From contig JASGJW010000005.1 of the NCBI GenBank assembly GCA_047601145.1, positions 310,001-374,000 of the forward strand: a stretch of DNA of 64,000 bases, in the 5' to 3' direction. Made by a program: the position numbers and the translations under genes. The notes under the pieces were generated by a model, which saw only the letters and a program-made list of their open reading frames with translations, was not told the DNA's origin and did not search any database. The stretch is from UBA7672 sp047601145. Its GTDB lineage: Bacteria; Pseudomonadota; Alphaproteobacteria; Caulobacterales; Hyphomonadaceae. Positions 9,572-18,664 of the stretch are shown in pieces; positions within the stretch are counted from its first letter, which is position 1, and the number at the start of each line of letters is the position of its first letter.

Positions 9572-10417
9572 ATGGAGCCGGGTAAACCGAGCCGCACCGC
9601 CATGGCCGCAGCCGGCCATCGCATGATCCACCAATTGGTGGACCGTCCTATCGCGCTAGCTGATCCCCTGGCGATCAAGATATTAGGCCCGCCGCCGCCC
9701 AACGCGCCGGATGAAGACGCCATCCGCAAGCACGCCGCCGCCTCTGGTTACATGCGCGCCCAGATCATCGGCCGGTCCCTCTTCGCCGAGGAAACACTCG
9801 CGAAAGCCGTCGCCGCGGGCGTTGACCAGTACGTGCTCCTCGGCGCTGGCCTCGACACCTTCGCCTACCGCAACCCTTATCCGAACCTCCGCGTGTTCGA
9901 GGTCGACAATCCGGACAGCGGCCGCTGGAAACGCGAACGCCTCTCCCTCAACGCCATCCCCGTCCCATCCAGCGTCAGCTACGCTGCGATCGACTTCGAA
10001 CACGAAACCCTGAGTGACGCCCTCTTGCGCGCCGGCTTCGACCTCGCGAAGCCCGCTGTCTTCGCCTGGCTTGGCGTCACCGTTTATCTTACCCGCGAAG
10101 CCATCCTCACGACGCTGAAGGCCGTCGCATCCCTCGCAAGTGGCACGGAGATCGTCTTCGACTATGGCGAACCGCGCGACCAGCTTTCTCCGGAAATACA
10201 GGCCCGCGTGCAGGAACGCATGAACGCTCTCGCCGCCATTGGCGAACCGTGGATCAGCTTCTTCCGCCCTGCCGACATGGCCTCCATGCTGCAGGAAGCC
10301 GGGTTCTCCGAAACCGAGGACCTCAGCGGCTACGCCATCAACGCCCGCTGGTTCTCCGGCCGCACCGATGGCCTCCTGACGCCGCCGCTCGCCCACTACA
10401 TCCGCGCAAAGGTTTAG
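9572..10417 (+). CDS. Class I SAM-dependent methyltransferase, LCM/TIGR00027-like
   Basis: The 281-residue protein begins with KPSRTAMAAAGHRMIHQLVD and carries the SAM motif QYVLLGAGLDTFAYR followed by LRVFEVDNPDSGRWKRERL, a pattern typical of the leucine-carboxyl-methyltransferase-like bacterial family (PF04072 type). FDYGEP near residue 190 is also usual. The substrate is unknown. GGGGA precedes the ATG by 7 bases. It follows the RND pump by 45 bp and may be read through from it; its end overlaps the convergent permease gene by 4 bp. Confidence 0.85.
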   Translation: MEPGKPSRTAMAAAGHRMIHQLVDRPIALADPLAIKILGPPPPNAPDEDAIRKHAAASGYMRAQIIGRSLFAEETLAKAVAAGVDQYVLLGAGLDTFAYRNPYPNLRVFEVDNPDSGRWKRERLSLNAIPVPSSVSYAAIDFEHETLSDALLRAGFDLAKPAVFAWLGVTVYLTREAILTTLKAVASLASGTEIVFDYGEPRDQLSPEIQARVQERMNALAAIGEPWISFFRPADMASMLQEAGFSETEDLSGYAINARWFSGRTDGLLTPPLAHYIRAKV

Positions 10418-11166
10418 CCGAGCACCGCGCCCAAGCTCGATGATGTCAGCACCACGCCCGACACGAACAGCAGCGCCAGCACGATCCGTCTAAACTGCTT
10501 CTGGTCCAGCCGCCTGAACACCAGCGCGCCGAGGATCACCGGCACGGCCAGCGCCGGCGTGATGATCGCAAACAGCTTCAGCGTCTCGCCCGTAATGTGA
10601 CCCCCGGCCACGACATACCCCGTCAGCGTCGCTACATGCATGCAGATGTTGAACGCCTGCATCACGCCGCGCTGCGTGTCCTTGTCCCAGCCTCGTAGCG
10701 TGCACCACAGCGTCGGTATGCCGCCCGCCAGCCCACCGATCCCGCCGCATACGCCGCCGATCCATCCGGCGACGCCATCGGCCCACTTGCCGCCCCAGCG
10801 CACCACCCAGTCTGACGGCGCAAAGAACATCGCCGGGCAATAGACCAGCAGGAAAATCCCGAGCCCCAGCTTGAACCCGGCCGGGTCCAGCACGCCCAGC
10901 AGGAAGATGCCTAGCGGCACGCCAACCAGTCCGCCGATCACGAACGGCGCCAGTCGTCTGGTGTCCGTGCCCCGCCACGTCACCGGCAGCGCGATCACCT
11001 GCCCGACCAGCGATCCGAACACCGCCATCGGCGCCGCTGTCTGCGGCTCCACCGCCCACGCCCACACTGACAGAGCCGCCAGCGAGAATGCAAACCCTGA
11101 CAGCCCCTGCACGAAGCCCGCAAGCACGGCTCCGCCGATCACGATGGCCAGGTAGCTGTCGATCAT
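10414..11166 (-). CDS. TauE/SafE-family membrane permease
   Basis: The 250-residue polytopic protein (about 8 membrane segments) has the two-half organisation and glycine-rich helices of the sulfite-exporter TauE/SafE family, e.g. GFVQGLSGFAFSLAALS in the first half and GGVCGGIGGLAGGIPTLWC in the second. Members export sulfite, sulfoacetate or other small organic anions. It lies 57 bp downstream of the AraC-type regulator on the same strand, so that regulator may control it. The anion is unknown. Confidence 0.85.
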   Translation of the reverse strand: MIDSYLAIVIGGAVLAGFVQGLSGFAFSLAALSVWAWAVEPQTAAPMAVFGSLVGQVIALPVTWRGTDTRRLAPFVIGGLVGVPLGIFLLGVLDPAGFKLGLGIFLLVYCPAMFFAPSDWVVRWGGKWADGVAGWIGGVCGGIGGLAGGIPTLWCTLRGWDKDTQRGVMQAFNICMHVATLTGYVVAGGHITGETLKLFAIITPALAVPVILGALVFRRLDQKQFRRIVLALLFVSGVVLTSSSLGAVLG

Positions 11167-11223
11167 GCCTTCGCTTACGCGATTCCCGCGCCCGATGCTT
11201 CGGTCAGTATCGAACCATGTGCG

Positions 11224-12228
11224 TCATTTCTCGCGCATCTCGCTCGGGCTCTTGCCCGTCCAACGCTTGAACGCGCGGGAGAACGCAGCAGGGTCCGAGA
11301 ACCCCACCAGATACCCCGTCTCGTTCACCGACGCCTTCTTCCCGCTCAGATAGTGCAACGCCAGCCTGTGACGCAGCTCATCCAGCACCTTCTCGAACGT
11401 CGTGTCCTCCGCCTTCAGACGCCGGAACAGCGTCTGCCGGCTCACGCCCATCTTCGCCGCCACCGCATCCATGCTGATATCGCCCGTGTGCAGCACCGGC
11501 ATCAGCTGCAGCTCCACCCGCCCGCGCGCCGACTTCGATTGCTCGAGCTCCTTCAGCAATGCCTCCGCCCGCTCGCTCAGCACCCCGAACACATATTTCG
11601 GCTGCAGCTGCACCCGATGGCTCGCCAGCGCCGGATCGATCCGGATCGCATTCCGCGCCGCGCTGAACGTCATCGGGCAGCGGAAGATGCGATCATACTC
11701 CGCCCGGTAGGCCGGCTCGGCATGGGTCATCTCGACTTCCAGCACGTGCTGCGTCGGCAGGAATCGCCGCGGCGCGCATATCTGCCGCGCGAATGTCACT
11801 TCCGTCAGCTCCGGAAACGCGTTGGGATTCTCGCGCTGGTCGACGACCCACACGCCTCTCTCGTCCACCGCCATCCTGAACCGGTCGCCCGCGCCCTCGT
11901 ATTCGATCGCCAACTTGCCGAACCGGTTCATCTGCACGAACGCGTCGCCCATCGTCTCGGCGCCGTTCATGATCAGCCCGGTGATCGACAGCTCGGAAAG
12001 ATCAACCTCCTCGCCATAGTGCAGCGCGATCGCCTGATCCCCCGTAAGCGCCTTCGCCGCGCGGAACAGGGCGATGTAGCTCGCCATCGCAATCCGGTTG
12101 TCCTGGTCTTCCAGCAACTTCGGCGCGATCCCCGCCCGCGCGCATAGCTCAACGGCATCCGCCCCGCGCGCCATCGCGATCCTCACCAACCCGCGCGGAA
12201 GACCGGCCCCGACCGTGAGCTCAGCCAT
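11224..12228 (-). CDS. AraC-family transcriptional regulator (arabinose-binding-domain type)
   Basis: The 334-residue protein has an N-terminal effector domain of the PF12625 type (LPRGLVRIAMARGADAVELC and the segment to about residue 190) and a C-terminal double helix-turn-helix: MDAVAAKMGVSRQTLFRRL and ETGYLVGFSDPAAFSRAFKR, followed by WTGKSPSEMR. The general layout matches OruR/ArgR-like regulators. It is transcribed towards the TauE/SafE permease (57-bp gap) and is divergent from the secreted protein at 12369, so both are candidate targets. The ligand is unknown. No strong ribosome-binding site precedes the ATG. Confidence 0.9.
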   Translation of the reverse strand: MAELTVGAGLPRGLVRIAMARGADAVELCARAGIAPKLLEDQDNRIAMASYIALFRAAKALTGDQAIALHYGEEVDLSELSITGLIMNGAETMGDAFVQMNRFGKLAIEYEGAGDRFRMAVDERGVWVVDQRENPNAFPELTEVTFARQICAPRRFLPTQHVLEVEMTHAEPAYRAEYDRIFRCPMTFSAARNAIRIDPALASHRVQLQPKYVFGVLSERAEALLKELEQSKSARGRVELQLMPVLHTGDISMDAVAAKMGVSRQTLFRRLKAEDTTFEKVLDELRHRLALHYLSGKKASVNETGYLVGFSDPAAFSRAFKRWTGKSPSEMREK

Positions 12229-12368
12229 GGCGCAGACCCGTGCTGCAACCTGCGATCATGATTTTGGCGTCCGCGATCACGTCCACAGCCTCGCCAATGC
12301 GCCCCCGTTCATATCGCATTCAACGCACGCCGCCGATGAATGCGGGATAACAAAAAGGGACAAACCCG

Positions 12369-13370
12369 ATGAAAAACCTCCTCCTCGCTACCGTTAGCCT
12401 CCTCCTCGCCCCGATCGCCTCCGCCCAGACCCCGTCCGCTCCGCCGACGCCTGCGCCCGAACAGTTCTACACGCCCACCTCGCTTGCCGCTGAACCGGGC
12501 CTACCGCGCACGTCAGACGACCATCCCGATTTCCAGAACATGGTCTGGGCCACCAACTTCTTCCCGGTCTTCGAAGCCAGCCCGATGACCGCGAACCTCG
12601 TCGTATCCGAAATCGAGGCGAAGAAGATCGTCGACACCATGGTCGCCGGCATGTCGAAAATCCCCGACTTCAACATCGACCCGGAAGTCGGGCTCATCAT
12701 CGGCGGCTCCGACGGCCTGCCGCTGGTGCGAGGCGAACGGCGCACCCGTCTCATTGTCCTCCCCGCCGACGGCAAGGTGCCGCTGACACCCGAAGCGAAA
12801 AAGATCGCCTCCACCTCCGGCGGCGACAGGAAGGACAATTACGAACAGCGGCCGTCCGGCGAACGCTGCCTCGTCCTCGGCGGCTCCTCGCCCTATTTCG
12901 CGACGACGTCCTACAACCGTATCCGTTTCGTGCAGACCCGCGACTACATGGTCATCCACGCCGAGCAGGGCGATGAAGCCCGCATCATCCCGTTCGCCGC
13001 GAGCCACGGCCCGTCCAACATAACCACCTGGTATGGCGACTCCATCGCCCGCTGGGACGGCGACACGCTGGTGGTCGAAACCATCCGCCAGCCACAGGGC
13101 GAAAATGTCCGCGGCCTTTTCCAGAAATTCCTCGTCAACGCAGACTCGAAAGTGATCGAGCGCTTCACGCGCGTCTCGAAAACAGAGATGCTCTACCAGT
13201 TCACCGTCGAGGACCCCAAAGTCTATACCGCCCCCTGGCTTGGCGAATATTCCTTCTACGCCGCCAACACCGCCATGTTCCCCTCGCCCTGCCACGAGCA
13301 CAACTACTCGCTCCCCAACATCCTGCTGGGGCAACGCATGGCCGACCTGCGGGGCCCAAAGAAAGAGTAG
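12369..13370 (+). CDS. Uncharacterised secreted-family protein (copy B of 4)
   Basis: The 333-residue protein has a signal peptide (MKNLLLATVSLLLAPIASAQ). The family marks are GERCLVLGGSS (mid-protein), WYGDSIARWDGDTLVVET, ERFTRVSKTEMLYQF, DPKVYTAPW and PCHEHNYSLPNILLGQR. It resembles copy A and copy C most in the C-terminal half; the N-terminal half (after residue 30) is more divergent. No catalytic motif is recognised. The conserved Cys-His-Glu next to an Asn-Tyr is the most likely functional site, but that is a guess. It is divergent from the AraC-type regulator. Confidence 0.8.
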   Translation: MKNLLLATVSLLLAPIASAQTPSAPPTPAPEQFYTPTSLAAEPGLPRTSDDHPDFQNMVWATNFFPVFEASPMTANLVVSEIEAKKIVDTMVAGMSKIPDFNIDPEVGLIIGGSDGLPLVRGERRTRLIVLPADGKVPLTPEAKKIASTSGGDRKDNYEQRPSGERCLVLGGSSPYFATTSYNRIRFVQTRDYMVIHAEQGDEARIIPFAASHGPSNITTWYGDSIARWDGDTLVVETIRQPQGENVRGLFQKFLVNADSKVIERFTRVSKTEMLYQFTVEDPKVYTAPWLGEYSFYAANTAMFPSPCHEHNYSLPNILLGQRMADLRGPKKE

Positions 13371-13427
13371 CCGCTAGCCTAACCCCACTCCGGCGCTACA
13401 CTCCCCTTCAAACAGGGGAGTGTAGCC

Positions 13428-14285
13428 ATGCTCAAATGGCAGGTCGGCGACGTCACCATCTCGCGCATCGTCGAACTCGAGATGTCTTCGCCCTATTCCA
13501 CCAAACACCCTTTCATCCCGGACGCGACACCCGAACGAATGCGCGAACCGTCCTGGCTCCATCCGCATTTCGTGACACCCGAGGGCAATCTCAACACCTC
13601 GATCCACGCCCTGCTCGTCGATGCCCCCGGCCTCAGGCTCGTCGTCGATACCTGCATCGGCAATGACCGCCCGCGCCGCATCCTTGCCAAGCGCCCGCTC
13701 GCGCTTCCCTTCCTCGAACGCTTCGCCGCAGCCGGGTGGAGAACGACCGACGTCAACGCCGTCGTCTGCACGCACCTCCACGTCGACCATGTCGGCTGGA
13801 ACACCATGCTGGTCGACGGCAAGTGGACGCCCACTTTCCCGAACGCCCGCTATCTCATCGGCCGCCGCGAGTTCGAACACTGGACCGCCGAGGGCGAAGG
13901 CGAGACCAAGGACATCCTCGCCGACTCGGTGCAGCCCATCTTCGAGGCTGGCCTCGCCCATCTCGTCGATATGGATCACCGCATCTCGAACGAGATCCGC
14001 CTCACGCCGACCCCAGGCCACACCCCAGGTCACGTCTCCGTGGTGATCGAGTCAAAGGGCCAGCGCGCCATCATCACCGGCGACCTGATGCACCACCCCT
14101 GCCAGATTGCCCACCCAGACTGGTGCGCCGCGTTCGACAGCAATCAGCCGGCAGCCCAGGCCACCCGCGAACAATTCCTCCGCGACGTGTCCGACACCAA
14201 CACCCTGGTCATCGGCACGCACTTCACAGCGCCGACGGCAGGCCGCGTCGTCAAGGACGGCGACGCCTACAGGCTGGTGAGCTAG
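13428..14285 (+). CDS. MBL-fold metallo-hydrolase
   Basis: The 285-residue protein carries the full metallo-beta-lactamase-fold zinc site: THLHVDHVGW (H116, H118, D120, H121), TPGHTPGHVSVVI, GDLMHHP and a final GTHFTAP. This is the lactonase/hydrolase type of the superfamily, which includes quorum-quenching lactonases and many enzymes of unknown substrate. No signal peptide is seen, so it is probably cytoplasmic. Its 3' end overlaps that of the convergent HxlR regulator by 4 bp. Confidence 0.9.
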   Translation: MLKWQVGDVTISRIVELEMSSPYSTKHPFIPDATPERMREPSWLHPHFVTPEGNLNTSIHALLVDAPGLRLVVDTCIGNDRPRRILAKRPLALPFLERFAAAGWRTTDVNAVVCTHLHVDHVGWNTMLVDGKWTPTFPNARYLIGRREFEHWTAEGEGETKDILADSVQPIFEAGLAHLVDMDHRISNEIRLTPTPGHTPGHVSVVIESKGQRAIITGDLMHHPCQIAHPDWCAAFDSNQPAAQATREQFLRDVSDTNTLVIGTHFTAPTAGRVVKDGDAYRLVS

Positions 14286-14680
14286 CTCACCCGCCCCGGC
14301 ATCCGCATCACATTGTCCTCGATCCAGTCGGCCAGCCCGCCAACCAGTTCCGCTGCCTGTTCGCCCATTGGCGTCAGCGTATATTCGACATGGGGCGGCA
14401 CCACCTTGAAGGCGCGACGCTCCACCAGCCCATCCGCTTCAAGCCACTGAAGCGTCTGCGCGAGCATGCGCTCGCTCACGCCCGTCACCTTGCGGCGCAA
14501 CTCGCTGAACCGCAGCGTTCCCTCCTGCAGCACGATCAGCACCAGCACGCCCCAGCTGGACGTCACATGCTTCATCACTTCGCGCGAGGGGCAGTTCGGC
14601 TCGAACAGGTCACCCCGTTCCAATCTCTTCGCAACCCGCCCCTTGGCGCGCCCTGTTTTCTGGCCTGAAATTTTGTCCAT
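14282..14680 (-). CDS. HxlR-family redox-type regulator (QorR/YtfH-like)
   Basis: The frame is open much further upstream, but the start is placed at the ATG at 14680, giving 132 residues, the normal HxlR size. The winged helix is clear: NCPSREVMKHVTSSWGVLVL, then RFSELRRKVTGVSERMLAQT, LEADGLVERR and a VEYTLTPMG wing. Cys30 in NCPSR is the position used for thiol-based redox sensing in this family. The gene is divergent from an NmrA/QOR2-like oxidoreductase, the same arrangement as ytfH-ytfG in enterobacteria and qorR-qor2 in corynebacteria, so it most likely represses that gene until oxidised or exposed to quinone/electrophile. Confidence 0.88.
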   Translation of the reverse strand: MDKISGQKTGRAKGRVAKRLERGDLFEPNCPSREVMKHVTSSWGVLVLIVLQEGTLRFSELRRKVTGVSERMLAQTLQWLEADGLVERRAFKVVPPHVEYTLTPMGEQAAELVGGLADWIEDNVMRMPGRVS

Positions 14681-14715
14681 ACTTACTCCGGCGTGCGTAC
14701 TTACGAATAGTAAGT
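14681..14715. promoter_or_regulatory. Palindromic operator candidate for the HxlR regulator
   Basis: The 87-bp divergent gap holds a perfect palindrome ACTTAC-GAATA-GTAAGT at 14699-14715 and a separate ACTTAC half-site at 14681-14686, adjacent to the regulator's start codon. The location and form fit autoregulated HxlR/QorR sites. Binding is inferred. Confidence 0.6.
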
Positions 14716-14767
14716 TAGGACGCCATCTCCCGGTCTTCAACGGGCAAAAGCCCAAGGAGACCCCGCC

Positions 14768-15637
14768 ATGATCGCCATCACAGGAGCCACCGGCCAGCTC
14801 GGCCGCCTCGTCATCGCCTCGCTGCAACGTCTTGCACCAGACACACGCATCCTCGCCGCAGTCCGCAGCCCCGAAAAGGCGCAGGACCTGAAATCCGCTA
14901 CCGTTGAAATCCGGCAAGCCGACTACGACCGACCCGAAACCCTGGCCTCGGCCTTCAACGGCGTCGACAAGCTTCTCCTGATTTCCTCGAACGACCTCGT
15001 TACCCGCCTTGGCCAGCACAAGGCTGTCGTCGATGCCGCTGTAAAGGCAGGCGTGAAGCTGATCGCCTACACCAGCATCCTCCACACCGACACATCCGCC
15101 CTGATCCTCACCGAAGAGCACCGCGCGACCGAGGCCTACATCAAGGCCAGCGGCGTTCCCTACGCTTTTCTTCGCAATGGCTGGTACACGGAGAACGAGA
15201 CTGCAGCCCTCGCCGCCGTGCTCGCTCACAACGCCTTCATCGGTTCCTCGGGAGATGGCCGCATCTCGTGGGCTGCCCGCACAGACTATGCCGAGGCCGC
15301 CGCCCGCGTGCTGCTGTCGAACGACGCCGCCGACCGCATCTATGAGCTCGCCGGCGATCAAGGCCTCACCATGTCCGAACTCGCAGCCGAAACCGCGCGC
15401 CTCGCGGGCAAGCCGATCGCCTACGCCAATCTCCCGCAGGCTGATTATGCCGGCGCTCTGCTCGGCGCCGGTCTTCCCGCCCCGCTCGCGACCATGCTGG
15501 CGGACTCAAGCGCCAAGGCGGCGGATGGCGGCCTCTACGACGACAGCCGTACCCTCTCCCGCCTCATCGGCCGTCCCACCACGCCGATCCGCGAGACGCT
15601 GGCCGCTGCACTCAAATCCCTCGCCATCATCGCCTAG
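14768..15637 (+). CDS. NAD(P)-binding quinone oxidoreductase 2-like protein (NmrA/YtfG type)
   Basis: The 289-residue protein opens with MIAITGATGQLGRLVIASL, a Rossmann nucleotide-binding loop of the atypical short-chain dehydrogenase class, and continues with KLLLISSNDL, KLIAYTSILH and FLRNGWYTEN, which are characteristic of QOR2/YtfG-like enzymes. These reduce quinones with NADPH and protect against electrophiles. AAGGAGA lies just before the ATG. It is divergent from the HxlR regulator and ends at a hairpin shared with the convergent lipoprotein gene. Confidence 0.88.
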   Translation: MIAITGATGQLGRLVIASLQRLAPDTRILAAVRSPEKAQDLKSATVEIRQADYDRPETLASAFNGVDKLLLISSNDLVTRLGQHKAVVDAAVKAGVKLIAYTSILHTDTSALILTEEHRATEAYIKASGVPYAFLRNGWYTENETAALAAVLAHNAFIGSSGDGRISWAARTDYAEAAARVLLSNDAADRIYELAGDQGLTMSELAAETARLAGKPIAYANLPQADYAGALLGAGLPAPLATMLADSSAKAADGGLYDDSRTLSRLIGRPTTPIRETLAAALKSLAIIA

Positions 15638-15640
15638 AAA

Positions 15641-15672
15641 AAAGGGCGGCTCCATCCGGAGTCGCCCTCTTC
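15641..15672. terminator. Bidirectional hairpin terminator
   Basis: AGGGCGGCTCC at 15643-15653 pairs with GGAGTCGCCCT at 15658-15668 (one mismatch, 4-base loop). It is preceded by AAAAAA and followed by CTTC, between two convergent genes. Confidence 0.65.
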
Positions 15673-15692
15673 ATTCTGTCAGGCCTTGGACG

Positions 15693-16946
15693 CTACTTCT
15701 TCAGCGCGTCGTAAATCCATGCGCGGTTCTTGCGCTGGTATTCGCTCAGCAGCGCGCGATCCTGGATCATGAACACCATGAACACGTCGTTCTTGGGATC
15801 ATACCACCATTCCGTGCCAGCGATGCCGTTCCACGAGAACGTACCGTTGCCCGGACGCTGCTTCGTGTCGTCGATCACCAGCGACATGCCGAGGCCGAAG
15901 CCCATTCCGGCGCCCGGGAAGAACAGGCCCTTGCCGCGGACTTCCGCCGTGGTCTGGTCGACCAGCATCTTGTCCAGCGTTTCCGGCTTGAGGATCTGCA
16001 CGCCCTTGTAGGTGCCGTGGTTGGCCAGCATCAGGACGAAGCGGAGATAGTCTTCCGCCGTCGACGACAGGCCGCCGCCGCCCGACATGAACGGGTGGGC
16101 CGAGGTATAGTCATAATACAGTGGATCCTGGTTCTTCGACTGCGCGAAGCGGGCCGAGTTCGAGGCCGGCTGGAAGAACATCGTGTCCGTCATGCCCAGC
16201 GGGCCTGTGACGCGCGCCTTGATCGCATCGCCCAGCGACTGGCCCGTGATCTTCTCGATCACGCCGCCCAGCACGTCGAGACCTTGGCTGTAGTTCCAGG
16301 CAGCGCCCGGCTCGGCGATCATCGGCAGCTTGGCGACAACCTGTTCCGACCAGTCCTTGGCCGAGAGGTCCGTGCGCTGTTCACCGCCCGCAACCCACGC
16401 CTTCGAAATCGGCAGCTGCGGCTGGATGAAGGAGTAGATGATGCCCGAGGTGTGGCTCATCAGCTGGCGCACCAGCATCGGCTTGGTCGAGGGGACCGGA
16501 TCGCCCTCTTTTTGCCAGACCTTGATGTTGGCGAACGCCGGCAGGTATTTCGAGACCGGCGCGTCGAGATCGAGCTTGCCCTCCTGCACCAGCGTCATCG
16601 CCGTCACCGCGACGACCGGCTTGGTCATCGAGAAGACGCGGAAGATCGTCTGGTCAGTGACCGGCGTCGTCTGGCCCGGGCCCTGGACACCGAAGCCCTG
16701 CGCGAAGGCGATCTTGTTCTGGCGGCCGATCAGCAGGTACGCGCCCGGGATCTTGCCGCTCATTACATCGGCATTGAGCGCCGTGCGGATATCGCCCAGC
16801 TTCGCCGGGTCGAAGCCCAGCGCCAGCGCATCGCCCTGCTCAAGCGAGGACGTCGCAGCATCGACCGCGGTCGGTCCGGTCTGGCAGGCTGCCAGCGCCA
16901 AAGCGATTGCCGCACTCGCGGCAAAAACGCTGCGTTTCAGTGTCAT
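15693..16946 (-). CDS. Class C beta-lactamase-fold serine hydrolase lipoprotein
   Basis: I place the start at the ATG at 16946 (417 residues), just before the signal peptide MTLKRSVFAASAAIALALAA and Cys21; a TTG 9 bases upstream, closer to GGGAGAG, is possible. The catalytic S106-x-x-K109 is seen in VFSMTKPVV and the Tyr motif as NYSQGLDVLG. The general pattern (GGGGLSSTAEDYLRF, GFGLGMSLV) is that of EstB/class C-like esterases and beta-lactamase-related proteins, which are often esterases, amidases or D-aminopeptidases rather than resistance enzymes. It is probably anchored in the membrane facing the periplasm. Confidence 0.88.
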   Translation of the reverse strand: MTLKRSVFAASAAIALALAACQTGPTAVDAATSSLEQGDALALGFDPAKLGDIRTALNADVMSGKIPGAYLLIGRQNKIAFAQGFGVQGPGQTTPVTDQTIFRVFSMTKPVVAVTAMTLVQEGKLDLDAPVSKYLPAFANIKVWQKEGDPVPSTKPMLVRQLMSHTSGIIYSFIQPQLPISKAWVAGGEQRTDLSAKDWSEQVVAKLPMIAEPGAAWNYSQGLDVLGGVIEKITGQSLGDAIKARVTGPLGMTDTMFFQPASNSARFAQSKNQDPLYYDYTSAHPFMSGGGGLSSTAEDYLRFVLMLANHGTYKGVQILKPETLDKMLVDQTTAEVRGKGLFFPGAGMGFGLGMSLVIDDTKQRPGNGTFSWNGIAGTEWWYDPKNDVFMVFMIQDRALLSEYQRKNRAWIYDALKK

Positions 16947-17225
16947 TCCAATCAAGCTTCTCTCCCTCAGACCCGCGTTTTCGAAACGGTTCGGTTTCCT
17001 GCTGTTACCGCGCTTCACCTGACAGTGGAAAGGGGGCCCGAACGCACGAATGAGCGACGGGTCTTGCCCCTTATCGCGTTCGATTTCAGTAATGTGCGAC
17101 ACCTAGACCATGGCCGATCGCAGGAGAGCGGGTTACCCTTTGGTCAGGTGGAGGATTTGGCCGCGATGCCGGTAAGGGATAGGCGAATACGCCATCCGCG
17201 CCGTTGTCGCTCAAGGGGAAGAAAC

Positions 17226-17807
17226 ATGACCCGCTTGTTTCCAGCGCTTGCGCTGGCGCTAGCCTTCGCTGCCTGCTCGCCCAATGATGATGAAGCCTCC
17301 AAGCCTGCAGGCGCGCCTGTCGCTGGCCTTGGCATCGTTACGGCGGAAGACTTCAAGACCGACTATCCCGTCAAGGAAGTGATGGGCCATGCGGTCGATT
17401 TCGCCGCCTTCGGCGTCTGGAACAACCAGGGCTGGCTCATCAACGCGGAAGGGACGCACGAGCTCTTCCCGACCGACGACGCCGGCTGGCACAACGCCGA
17501 AAGCGCTGCGATCACACTGGCCGAGATTGCCAACGTCTTGCTCCTGCCCGGCCGTCCGCAAAACGACGACCGCCGCTGGGTCGACGCCGCGCACCAGCTG
17601 CACGAGGCAGCCATGGACGCGCAGAAGACCGCCGAGGCGAAGGACAAGGAAGCCTTCTTCAACGCCGGCGGCGAGATCTACGAGGCTTGCGTCACCTGCC
17701 ATAACCATTTTGTGCAGGGCGATGCCCCCGGTCCCGTGGCAAAGCTGCCTGAACTGCCAAACCGCGTCCGCCCGCCGGGCACGGAGCCGCCGAAACCGAA
17801 CCAGTAA
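17226..17807 (+). CDS. Cytochrome c'-like haem c lipoprotein
   Basis: The frame is open far upstream, but the start is set at the ATG at 17226, with GGGGAAG 4 bases before it; the 193-residue product then begins with a clean lipoprotein signal (LAFAAC, Cys17). A single haem-binding motif CVTCH (C155, C158, H159) sits near the C-terminus after helical segments, the arrangement of class II (c'/c556-type) four-helix-bundle cytochromes. The tail is Pro-rich. It is followed by two membrane proteins with histidines in their first helices, so an electron-transfer role with them is inferred. I cannot name a specific family. Confidence 0.78.
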   Translation: MTRLFPALALALAFAACSPNDDEASKPAGAPVAGLGIVTAEDFKTDYPVKEVMGHAVDFAAFGVWNNQGWLINAEGTHELFPTDDAGWHNAESAAITLAEIANVLLLPGRPQNDDRRWVDAAHQLHEAAMDAQKTAEAKDKEAFFNAGGEIYEACVTCHNHFVQGDAPGPVAKLPELPNRVRPPGTEPPKPNQ

Positions 17808-17908
17808 CCGCAAGCCGGCGAACGGACGGGCCTGATCCGGGGGGATGAGGCATCACAACGCCAACCTTGGGCTACCGGTAAATCCGGGGCCCGGCAGGGG
17901 AGAGAGAG

Positions 17909-18661
17909 TTGTTTCACGACCTAGTTGAATGGATCCAGCACGGGCTGGGCAAGAGCGGAGAGGACGGTCAGTCCTGGTCCGAAATGCTCCATGAGTCCCT
18001 GAGCCTGTGGAATGTCACCGAGGGCACGCACGTGCTGACGCTGATGTTCTTCGCGGGCACCATCTGGATCATCGATCTTCGCATGATGGGCGTCGCATTC
18101 CGCAACGTGCCGTTCTCGAAGCTCAATGACCGCGTGCTGCCGATCACGATCGCCGCATTCGGGATGATGATCCTGACGGGCGTCATCGCCGCCTTCGGCC
18201 GCGATCCCCTCCTCTACTACCACGACATCTGGTTCCGCCTGAAGATGATCTTCCTGATGATCGCCTCGATCAACATCTTCTGGTTCCATTACATGGTGCA
18301 GAAGAACCAGGCCGAATGGGACAATGATCCCACGCCGCCCACGCGCGTGCGTATCTCCGGCCTCATCTCGATGTGCTGCTGGATCCTGATCATCACCTTC
18401 GGCCGCTTTATCGCGTATGACTTCCTGCGTTGCGACAAGGTGCCGGAAGGCGGCTTCGTCTACGTCTTCGCGGAATGCAAACAGGCCCTCTCCTATCTCG
18501 ACGAGATGGGCGAGGACACCGGCGACCAGTCGAGCGAAGAGTCGAGCGACGGCTCGACCGATGCGGCGACACCGGAAGGCGAAGCGCCTGCCGATGAAGC
18601 TGCCCCGCCTGCCGAAACACCCGCTCCGGCCCAACCCGCTGCTCCTGGCCAGGGGAACTGA
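17909..18661 (+). CDS. Membrane protein, DUF6644-like (first of pair)
   Basis: The start is TTG at 17909, preceded by AGGGGA at a 7-base distance; no ATG fits better. The 250-residue protein has about four membrane helices and a low-complexity acidic/Pro-Ala tail from residue 198. The first helix contains H41 and ends in a DLRMMG motif; further histidines lie in YYHDIWFRLKM and in NIFWFHYMV, compatible with a b-type haem site. The second gene of the pair has H41 and NVRFWG in the same places, so the two are paralogous. The DUF6644 assignment is from memory and tentative. It lies 4 bp upstream of the next gene. Confidence 0.7.
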   Translation: MFHDLVEWIQHGLGKSGEDGQSWSEMLHESLSLWNVTEGTHVLTLMFFAGTIWIIDLRMMGVAFRNVPFSKLNDRVLPITIAAFGMMILTGVIAAFGRDPLLYYHDIWFRLKMIFLMIASINIFWFHYMVQKNQAEWDNDPTPPTRVRISGLISMCCWILIITFGRFIAYDFLRCDKVPEGGFVYVFAECKQALSYLDEMGEDTGDQSSEESSDGSTDAATPEGEAPADEAAPPAETPAPAQPAAPGQGN

Positions 18662-18664
18662 TCC

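Noticed and set aside
16970..16990. CGTTT-TCG-AAACG palindrome near the beta-lactamase-fold gene
   Set aside because: Only 5-bp arms in GC-rich DNA, which is likely by chance, and no second copy.
15177..17200. A very long plus-strand open frame running from the NmrA-like gene to the cytochrome gene
   Set aside because: It lies antisense to the beta-lactamase-fold gene and in a wrong frame of the reductase. Only its last 193 codons (from 17226) have a ribosome-binding site, signal peptide and haem motif.
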